Assembly (NCBI GenBank): GCA_027596945.1
Contig: JADGJH010000673.1
Span: 1-15,446 of the forward strand
DNA from: Physocladia obscura
Lineage: Eukaryota; Chytridiomycota; Chytridiomycetes; Chytridiales; Chytriomycetaceae
DNA length: 15,446 bases
Direction: 5' to 3'
This document shows positions 8,506 to 15,446 of the stretch, piece by piece. The position numbers and the translations under genes were made by a program. Each line of letters opens with the position of its first letter. The stretch's first letter is position 1. The notes under the pieces are model-generated. The model saw nothing but the letters and a program-made list of their open reading frames with translations, did no database searches and had not been told where the DNA came from.

Positions 8506-10765
8506 TCATTCATCCACATCACCCTCGTCATGATACCTCAAAAGTACTTCATACAAGCAGAAAATCAAATTGAAAAGACGCATTGCATCAACCGTAGGGT
8601 CACTAATGGGTTGCTTGGCAGCCACTTCACAGGTCATATCCATAAGCACAGGTTTGACTAAACCAGCGTGTTCTCCATCTTCGAAGAGGCGCTTGACAAT
8701 GTTTGTGAGAACAGAGTCTGGAGTCTTAACAATTCCATGTTCGCCAAAGATAGACAAAGCCCCGTGAGTTGAATACGAAATAGTGCGAGGAACTTCAAAG
8801 AACCAACACAACCAGAGCGTAGCCAACTATTGATTCGCAACTCATCGTTGCCTTCAAATCCCAACACAATGCATCCATCAACAAACTCCACATATAGAGC
8901 CATTGTTTCATTGACCGTGTGCTCAGTCTTTGAGATTGTAAATGCGGGATTTTGAAAAGAGTTTGGTCCAGAGCGCCAACGGTTCACTTGCCATCCCGTG
9001 CCTTTGACGTAAGCGAAAAACCATGTTTTCGACTTGTGAGAATACGATGAGAAACTGATTAAATCAACTCCTTGACGGGACCGATTCTTGGCCGCGGTGT
9101 CAACAGAGACAGTGTTTGAAGGATTGGAGAATGCGGCGCTAAGGCCAGAATGATTGTCAACGAACTCTTGTAGGTTGGGCGCATGTTCTAAGAGTACGTC
9201 TGCCAAGGGAAGGTCTGGGACTGCAATTCCCTTACGTCGACTGGCTGCTTTTTCGGCCCATTTACGTTGTGAGATGTGCTTCGATTCACAGGCATTCCCC
9301 TATTGAATTCAAAACTGGTTATAATACACCACGAAATTTTTTTAGAACTAACCTTGAGATTGTGCGACTCCGCCATTGCATTTTTTCGAGCGATATCTAG
9401 CCTTTCAGACTCTCGCTGGTTCCACAGTCCGGCTTTCCTTAATTCGCCTTCTTCTGCCACAAGCCCGGCAAGTTTTTTCTTCGCAATTTCGTCTTTTTCA
9501 AGGTTCTGATTAAATAAAAAAGAAGCAGTTAGAATTAAAGTCCGAAGGACCCATTTAAAAAAGGGGCTCCAATTGGATAATATGGTTGAGGAGAACACGA
9601 CCCGGCTGAGGGTCGTGTTTAAAGGGGGCATCTGGGCGGGAAGAAGGGGGTGAATTTGACACTTACGACCAAGTTTCCAGTTGTTGGGTGATTTTCGGCC
9701 ACAAACGCTTCAACTTTTCGAAAACCTGCACCAAACATGCGAGTCTTCTCAGCCAGCCCGGCCTTGTATTCCTTGTCGCTTTGGAGCGCCTTTATCGATA
9801 AAGATGGTTAGAAATATATCTAAAAAGTCAAAAGATAGAGAACACGACCCGGCTGAGGGTCGTGTTTAAATGAGGGGGCATCTCGGCGGGAAGAAGGGGG
9901 TGAATTTGACATGGTATAAGAAAAATGGCGATATTGGATGGGATGATGGAAGGATGAGGGGGGAATGAAGGGGATTACCTTTGGATTTCCTATATCTGGG
10001 TCATCATTGTACTTTTTTCTGCAGCTACCCACACAAGCCGTTTGGTATGCATGTTTTTCAGAAGGACGTTTTTGAAGACCACCGTCAATCCTCCAATCCA
10101 TCGATTCTTCACACTCTTTACAATTTTTTTCTGGTGGCTCCACAATCCGACTAGTGATTGGATTGAAAAGTCGGACATAATTTTTCGCGCCAAGTTTCGT
10201 GAGGGTAACACCTTCATACTGAACAAAATAATTAATCACAAAAATAATTACTTGGAAGGAATACATACCGATTCAGGAACCACAACGTCCATCACGTCCT
10301 GATTTTGAGAAAGAAAATAGGGGGAAAGAAACTGTTTGTCTGTGAAGAACATTGAGAAACAAAAAGAAACAAAACAAAATACACATACCTCCGGGACTAG
10401 CGTCTGTGAATAATACTCTTCCAACAATTCATCATCAGAATGTTCAATTGATTTGACATCATCACCACTGTCTTCGTAAAGATTCCAATCAAGTCGAGTC
10501 CAATAACACGTGTTTGGTCCGGAACAAAAGGATAATCATTCAAATCGGGGTCTGGTGAAAGGCTCGGTAGAATGGCGCGTCTGTCGGTGGTGTTGGCGGG
10601 GATGGACGCAACAGGAGATGCGTATTGTGTGTCGTCGGTCAATGCTTGGCTAGTGTTGTTTTGGTGGGAAGCGCCCGACTGAGTGCGAGACTGATTCGCC
10701 CATAATATGCGCACGTCTTGTGTCAAGGCGACTGCCCGCTGCTTCTTTGTTGTGCGCTTGTCCAT
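8506..10765 (-). CDS. Unrecognised six-exon protein of about 572 aa with Cys motif and coiled coil; two -1 frameshifts
   Basis: Exons on minus: 10765-10389, 10298-10269, 10218-9979, 9789-9667, 9505-9353, 9299-8506. All introns are GT-AG in phase 0 (50-189 bp). Exon 1 needs a +1 correction near 10500 (TRVI to TRLDWNLYED) and exon 6 one near 8826 (ELRINS to ATLWLCWFFE); both exons have lengths of 3n+2, as expected if each lacks one base. Without correction both frames end early. The N-terminus is polar and disordered-looking (MDKRTTKKQRAVAL). Exon 3 has CKECEESMDW...TACVGSCRKKY, a possible zinc-binding C-x2-C/C-x3-C pair. Exons 4-5 form a charged helical or coiled-coil stretch (KDEIAKKKLAGLVAEEGELR). 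Exon 6 contains WFFAYVKGTGWQVNRW and ends YHDEGDVDE. No known domain recognised. ATG 10765 was preferred to the in-frame ATG 10924, which lies in inverted-repeat-like sequence. CpG and base composition resemble the host genes rather than the rest of the element. It may be element-encoded or captured cargo. Confidence 0.6.
9591..9661 (+). repeat. Intronic repeat copy A (introner-like), with 10-bp hairpin
   Basis: A 71-bp sequence in the 161-bp intron 9506-9666 of the minus-strand gene, almost identical to 9838-9911. It contains AACACGACCC (9594-9603), loop GGCTGA, and the exact complement GGGTCGTGTT (9610-9619). In transcript orientation it begins at intron position 6, directly after the donor GTAAG. 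Without it the intron would be 90 bp, similar to others in the gene. Confidence 0.9.
9838..9911 (+). repeat. Intronic repeat copy B (introner-like), with 10-bp hairpin
   Basis: A 74-bp sequence in the adjacent 189-bp intron 9790-9978. It differs from copy A by one substitution and a 3-bp indel (TGA after GTGTTTAAA). The same perfect hairpin lies at 9841-9850 / 9857-9866. Here the repeat is in the middle of the intron rather than against the splice site. No clear terminal duplication was seen. Confidence 0.9.
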
Positions 10766-10995
10766 TGGTATGGTATCGGACGTCCGAATTTTAAGAAAAA
10801 ATCCAACAACTTGGGGGTGAACACGAGAAGAAACAAAATTCATTACAAATACATCCCAGCGAAAATGACCACACGCAATACTCTCATTCAAACACACAAC
10901 ATTTCTCAGCGACAACTCCCACATGAATCCATCACATTATTCATCACTAACTCCCAGTGAACAATCCCACACCTTTCAAACTTGGGTTAATTCTC

Positions 10996-11085
10996 CACTT
11001 GCTGCAGTACAATCTCAGTCAATTCAAAATTTTATTAGAGACGCTCCACAGAAAAGTGCGTGTGGGCGAGTCTATAGGGGGTTGT
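10996..11085 (-). repeat. Right terminal inverted repeat of the 4.3 kb element
   Basis: Reverse complement of the left repeat at 83 of 90 positions, with no gaps. Diverged homology continues inward to about 10875, including one subterminal unit (GTGTGGGATTGTTCACTGGG on the minus strand) and a GTTTGAATGAGAGTATTG block that also occurs near 7197-7220. The inner edge lies about 110 bp upstream of the start codon of the minus-strand gene, so the arm probably supplies its promoter. Confidence 0.9.
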
Positions 11086-11995
11086 TTTGGTCCATGCAAT
11101 AAACAAACTACAGTTGACATTTCTTCATTCTCTGTGAATAGGTGAAATAATATGAATAATGACTTTATAACTTGATTATTTGTTTAGTAATAAATTAAAA
11201 TGTGAAAGTTATCATATTATGTCTGGAGAATAAATGAATCATTTCCTTTATGTGTATAGGAATAAAATGATATTAAGGTTTATTTGAGTTTGGTCTGATG
11301 TACTCCACCACAGAGTAATGTAAACTTCAACACCTATTTTGAAGTTCAGCTTGTAGGGTGTTGTTATAAACAGTAAGTCTTTGAACTGTTTCTTGTAGTT
11401 CTTAAATTTTTTGTAGAATTGCAGCTGGTTGTTCAACTTGCAGATTTGATGTATTTGGGGCCATGTAGTCTATGTTGTCTGGAATGGTGAGGATGTTTGA
11501 TCTTGACATTGTTGAAGTAGGAGGTTGCTTTTCTGGTGCTACCAATATGTGAGAGAATGAAAGAGGGCAATGTTAACTTGAATAGCAAAGTGAAGTAGTT
11601 TTTCTTGAAGTTGTGTCATGGATGGCAAAGTATTCCTTTTTATCGTAAAGCAAAGTAAAATCAAAGTTTTTAATGAAGAATTCTCTGTTCTTAGTCTATG
11701 GAGTTTCAGATAGCTTCTGAAACAAAGTGAAATAGAATAGTTGGGTGACAGAAGTAAAAATTTTGGAAAAAAAATTATGGAATGAAAAGGGTTTGCAGCA
11801 TATGATGACAAAGCGAGTACTTACCCACATCTTTTCAAAATTCTGCATTATTGTGTTTCAGTGATAGCAGATTAATATAAAATCAAAGGTGAGTATTCAA
11901 AATTTCAACAAACAGTCGCTGAAAAAGTGTTGATAAGATTTATGAAAGAAAGCTGACAAATGGAGAAATTAAAATTTTGAGGAACAAAACGAAGC
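11086..11995. other. CpG-poor, AT-rich repeat DNA without an intact gene
   Basis: This stretch between the right inverted repeat and the kinase-like gene resembles 1960-6792 in base composition, with only about three CpG seen by eye after 11100. Apart from the gag-like remnant at 11318-11509 it contains an uncharacterised 90-codon minus-strand frame (11811-11539) with no recognisable motif. The last 100-150 bp must include the promoter of the gene starting at 11996, but no defined element was recognised. Confidence 0.5.
11318..11509 (-). pseudogene. Possible gag N-terminal coiled-coil remnant
   Basis: From ATG 11509 on minus the frame reads MSRSNILTIPDNIDYMAPNT, then EQPAAILQKI*ELQETVQRL and TVYNNTLQAELQNR before a TGA. 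Leucine spacing suggests a coiled coil of about 28 residues interrupted by one TAA that a single C-to-T change could have made from CAA. Such helices are common at the N-terminus of fungal Ty3/Gypsy gag proteins. Orientation matches the gag and RT remnants at 5.5-3.3 kb on the far side of the 4.3 kb element. The assignment rests on pattern only. Confidence 0.4.
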
Positions 11996-13393
11996 ATGAG
12001 TGGTGCAGACACAACAGGAACAACAAACGTTCGTGCAGGGTGAGTTTAAACTGTTATTACAAACAAATTTTGAGTGATAAACAATCAATGCGAAAAAAAA
12101 CTATCGCGCAACAGAATGCAGATAGACGGCGAACGGCTCGCTTCATATCTTGCTGCTCACTTTAAATCGACTTCTCAAGCTGTCGAATTCAAGCCACCAT
12201 TGCAAATCAAGCAATTCAAGTTTGGGCAAAGTAATCCTACTTATTTTATCTCTGATGCAAAGTATGATGTCAGTGCCCAGTTATTTTTGTCAAATTAACC
12301 GACCATATCAGCGGAAACAAATTTGTACTGCGCAAGAAACCTCCAGGTCAACTCATCTCCAAAACAGCTCATGCTGTTGAACGTGAATTTCGTGTTATTA
12401 ACGCGCTTTATTCGAATTCAATTATGCCTGTTCCGCGTGTCTATCTTCTTTGTGAAGATCATTTGGTCATTGGAACTCCGTTTTACGTTATGCAGTTTCT
12501 CAACGGTCGCATTTTTGCGGACAATCGTTTAACTGACCTGAATGCCACCCAAAGGAAAGACTGGTATAATTGTTTCCATGCTCTCCATATTATCAAAAAT
12601 TAATTTTTTGTTTCTTGTTTTGGTTTCCAAAGCTACAATGCTTGCATGGACACTCTTGCTAGACTCCACACAGCACCAATAGCCAAAATTGGTCTCGCAA
12701 ACTTTAGCCGTACGCCAGCCGGATTCTACACACGCCAAATGGCTACCCTCACAGTTACCACAAACCAACAGCACGCCTCCAACCCGACCATCGTTCCAGC
12801 GATTCCACGCGTTGCCGACATGCTGGCCTGGTTCGCTCGCAATTCTATCGCTGACGAGGCACCTGCAGTTATTCACGGAGATTTCAAGCTCGACAATATG
12901 GTTTTTGATCCGATCGAATCAAAGATTATTGGTGTTTTGGATTGGGAGATGTCGACACTTGGCCATCCATTGTCGGATCTTGCGAATTTTTTACTTCCAT
13001 GGTATACTCCACACACATTTACTGAACTCCCTGGTGGTGTTGGATTTAAAGATGAAGTCAGGCCGCTACCAGTTCCTGAAGCTCAGGATTTGATTGAAGA
13101 GTATTGCAAAAGATCTGGACGTGCGTATCCAATTCCTCGCTTTGAATTCTGTATTGCCTTTTCATTTTTCAGGCTTCTTGTCATTATGCAAGGTGTGTTT
13201 TTCTTCTCTATTCTTTCTTTTTGTTGCATAGCCTGTATTTAAATAAATAATAAAAGGAGTTGCTGCAAGAGCCGCAAGAAAACAAGCAAGCAGTGCTAAC
13301 GTAATTCAAGTTGATGAAAAGCTCATGAGAAAATATTCCAATCTGGTTCTTGATATTGTCGATGCTGGAGATTTGGATGCCTCCAAGTTGTGA
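11996..13393 (+). CDS. APH-fold phosphotransferase, ACAD10/11 kinase-domain type, 5 exons
   Basis: Spliced product is 379 aa from exons 11996-12039, 12115-12261, 12312-12563, 12633-13192 and 13257-13393; introns of 50-75 bp, all GT-AG. It matches the stand-alone kinase-like domain found at the N-terminus of acyl-CoA dehydrogenases ACAD10/ACAD11. ERLASYL opens the domain; FKFGQSNPTYF is the nucleotide-loop strand; FVLRKKPPG (68-76) carries the ATP-binding lysine; HGDFKLDN (229-236) is the Brenner/catalytic loop with D231 as base and N236 for metal; LDWE (250-253) gives the metal-binding aspartate; LGHPLSDLANFL follows. The end, IMQGVAARAARKQASS, is the usual C-terminal helix. No dehydrogenase domain follows, so it is the single-domain fungal form. 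In animals the domain phosphorylates hydroxyacyl-CoA in 4-hydroxy-acid catabolism; the same role here is inferred. No intact-gene defects seen. Confidence 0.9.
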
Positions 13394-13459
13394 TTTAACA
13401 TTTCAAAAACTACGTTTAATATTCTTGAAACAGTCACACACACATTAAAAAAAAAGATC

Positions 13460-15383
13460 TTAAACTTTTTTCGCTGCAACATTAGCAACAGATGGATTAA
13501 TAACTGAATCTGCATCCTCAATTGTTAAGTCAATTCTCCGAAAAAGCCGATAAATAATTCCACCCAGCGCCTGCGGTTCGCTTTGAAAAAACATAATTAT
13601 AAGACCCATTCCTGTGCCGAACATTGCAACTTCAAAATGGGGAATTCCGAAAATCCACGACTTGCTGTACAGTGTTTGATATAATGCATCTAACCCTTTT
13701 GGCAAAACGTACCTATAAGAAAAATAATGACAAAAAATGACAACTGATCAAACACATGAAAAATCTTGGAATGGAGATAAACAGCCCTTACATGGCTAGT
13801 TCTGATCGACGCTTCTCATCCTCAATAAAAATTGCCGCCGAGCTCAAGAATCCGTTGAGCCAGTAGAAATAGCGGCTGTCATGGCGGAAGATACGACGGA
13901 ATATAGGGACTCGCATAAGGCATGCGACTCTCTATGATAAACAGTAAATATGACAAGAAAAAAAAAAAAAAAGGTATACCATAAAGGTTGCGACATATAC
14001 ACCAAGAAACATTGAACTTCTAACAGTGTTTTTAAATCCTCGGAAAATGAGTGCTTGCGGCTTTCTCATAAGTTCGCGCGTTTTCAATACTACCATCGGT
14101 ACGAAATTTAGAGTGGCATAGACCTATCTTATTTTTTAATGAAATATAAAATAAAATAATTAACTTACTGGCAGAATGGAACGCATCACTTTAACAAACG
14201 TCTTCCAAGACTGTGCGTTGCAACTGTCAACTGGCGGATGCAAAAACCCACATGGCAAAAAATCAACAAATCCATTAATGCCACATGTTTCTGCAATTGC
14301 CTTCGCAGTTCCGCCATTGGAAACAACTGTATCCATTACTTTTGCAGCGTCTAAAGGCTCTTTTCCGGCTAATTGCTGACGTGCAAGAACGAGAATATTT
14401 TCCGGGATTGGGCCGGTGGTAACAATAAACTTGTAGTATGAAGATGGAATTGTTGATGGCCGCATCACGTAACCATACATAACTTGAGCTGTCGCGAGCC
14501 TGTTTTTTGTTTCTCAAGAGCTCAATATGTTATAGGAAAAGACGAAAAAGGAGTATACAAACGCAAAAATAAGAGAATTTCCATGTCGGAAATGAAAATG
14601 GCCGTTTATCGCAAGACTGTTAAACACAGCCTGCATTCCGCGAACTAGTAGTTGCTGAGACATATCGATGCGCCACTGTCGTTTCTCAGCAAGACAAGCC
14701 AACGCGCCTGCCAAGGCACCACTAATAAAGCCATTGATTCGGTCGTCGGGTGCCGTCGATTTGCGTAAATTCAAAAGGGTGTTGTTTGATGCTGGTTTTA
14801 ATTTCTTTTAATTTTAAAGTTTAAGCGTATAAATGCGTCATTAGACACAGTTGTTTCGATTCGCTGCTGTTCAGCTGAAAATTCTTTTTTTCCTTCACCC
14901 AAAATTTTTCATCAGGAAAAACAAGGAAAAATGTCCACCACATGGACCAATTCAAAAACAGGTAAACGAAACAACAGAAAACAAACCTTTCCAAACAAAT
15001 GCAAATATGCCAAAGAATGCAGCCATCCGCGCGCTGTCGGCGGCGAAAAACGATTCCCTAATAGCCCTCGACAGGGCGAGTTTTCTTTTAAAGACTCTCA
15101 GCAATCGAAGTAGAAACAGTAGCCCAGATCTAATTGAAAAACCCAAAAGAGAGGCACGGGCACCGTTACGCAGGGCATTAAGCAGAATATCTTTAGGGAA
15201 GTTGCGACGGGTGTGCAGAATCGGATCGTTCGGAAGCTGTGCTGACGAGTCGCGGCGCGTGAGATTAAATGGAGCTGAAGTTTTCCCCGCCTCCACGTCA
15301 ATGATTGCTTGATTAGTTCCTCCCGACGCGTTCAGACCAGTGATGTTGGAGTTAAGATTGTCCTCTGACGCGAGAGGACACAT
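13460..15383 (-). CDS. TMEM135-like multi-pass membrane protein, 6 exons
   Basis: Spliced product is 497 aa. Exons on minus: 15383-14987, 14791-14563, 14499-14169, 14123-13980, 13931-13792, 13712-13460; introns 45-195 bp. The second and first donors are both GTTTGT. Family features: a basic amphipathic first segment (RNGARASLLGFSIRSG), the repeat INGFISGALAGALA...RQWRIDMSQQLL, the conserved YGYVMRPSTIPSSYYKFI block (217-234), and the Cys-His motif CGFLHPPVDSC (292-302) typical of the TMEM135 N-terminal domain. A second copy of the repeat is LNGFLSSAAIFIEDEKRRSE followed by LAMYVLPKGLDALY. Animal TMEM135 is linked to peroxisomes and mitochondrial dynamics/lipid storage; the fungal role is inferred. 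The first ATG in frame (15383) was taken, but the frame is open upstream to the poly-T at the window edge, so a longer N-terminus is possible. Its stop is 66 bp from that of the convergent kinase-like gene. Confidence 0.85.
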
Positions 15384-15446
15384 TTCCCCAAAAGTAAGGT
15401 TGAAAGTTTTCTCGTCGAAATCAATTTCAAAAAAAAAAAAAAAAAA

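Larger units (their letters stand above)
6793..11085. mobile_element. 4.3 kb element with long terminal inverted repeats and two convergent unrecognised genes
   Basis: The segment begins and ends with 90-bp inverted repeats (6793-6882 and 10996-11085), both starting ACA[G/A]CCCCC[C/T]ATAGACTC read inward. Looser homology continues inward, to about 7222 on the left and about 10875 on the right. Each arm leads directly into a coding region transcribed toward the centre: 7340 onward on plus, and 10765-8506 on minus. That geometry fits a DNA transposon. No DDE motif, integrase, helicase, tyrosine recombinase or polymerase B was recognised, so the superfamily is unknown and the copy may be non-autonomous. 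The flanking bases (...TTGTTATT left, TTTGGTCC... right) show no clear target-site duplication. Alternatively, two separate copies in opposite orientation may flank an ordinary gene. Confidence 0.6.

Noticed and set aside
10766..10924. N-terminal extension of the unrecognised gene to ATG 10924
   Set aside because: The added residues are encoded by sequence homologous to the inverted-repeat arm, and the left arm is not open in the same frame.
6793..11085. Polinton/Maverick-type element
   Set aside because: Long inverted repeats fit, but the interior is far too short and no polymerase B, integrase, ATPase or capsid motif is present.
6781..11100. Target-site duplication flanking the 4.3 kb element
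   Set aside because: Left flank TTGTTATT and right flank TTTGGTCC share only T-rich similarity whichever terminal base is chosen; no repeat of 4 bp or more fits convincingly.
1960..11960. LTRs of the Ty3/Gypsy element
   Set aside because: I compared the sequences at both edges by eye and found no direct repeat with TG...CA ends, nor a tRNA-complementary primer site.
12529..12876. 115-codon minus-strand frame
   Set aside because: It is antisense to exon 4 of the kinase-like gene, which has clear catalytic motifs on the plus strand.
14275..14517. 80-codon minus-strand frame in the TMEM135-like gene
   Set aside because: It is exon 3 read in the wrong phase; using donor 14562 (GTTTGT) restores the conserved frame.
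1..15446. tRNA, rRNA, CRISPR or bacterial operon signals
   Set aside because: No cloverleaf with conserved boxes, no rRNA-like block and no regularly spaced repeats were seen; gene structure is eukaryotic.

Overview
The window looks like nuclear DNA of an early-diverging fungus, possibly a chytrid. Genes carry many short GT-AG introns (45-91 bp in most cases). The products are a GPI-anchored GH26-type glycosidase, an ACAD10/11-type kinase-domain protein and a TMEM135-like membrane protein, and a CpG-poor, AT-rich transposon island sits between them. The lineage is an inference; no rRNA or marker gene is present.

Layout: (1) 100-1881, minus strand: seven-exon secreted glycoside hydrolase with signal peptide and GPI tail. 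(2) About 1960-6792: AT-rich, CpG-depleted DNA without an intact gene. It holds a heavily mutated Ty3/Gypsy retrotransposon on the minus strand, with gag core near 5.3-5.5 kb, reverse transcriptase at 3.3-3.9 kb and an RT/RNase H tether near 2.7-2.8 kb. (3) 6793-11085: a 4.3 kb segment bounded by 90-bp terminal inverted repeats (83/90 identical, every difference a transition). The homology runs further inward into subterminal repeats. It holds two convergent coding regions that I do not recognise: a broken AT-rich one on plus (7340 to about 8400), and a six-exon one on minus (8506-10765) with normal CpG content and two -1 frameshifts. Two neighbouring introns of the latter carry almost identical 71/74-bp repeats containing a perfect 10-bp hairpin. 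(4) 11086-11995: more CpG-poor DNA, with a minus-strand remnant that resembles the N-terminal coiled coil of a gag protein. The 4.3 kb element may therefore have inserted into the retroelement. (5) 11996-13393, plus strand: five-exon APH-fold phosphotransferase. (6) 13460-15383, minus strand: six-exon TMEM135-like protein, tail to tail with the previous gene.

The host genes at both ends are intact by splice reconstruction. The two right-hand genes may both relate to fatty-acid/peroxisome biology, but that is a family-level inference. The most novel material is the inverted-repeat element with its unrecognised gene pair and the duplicated, introner-like intron sequence. I found no RNA gene, CRISPR array or prokaryotic-type signal.
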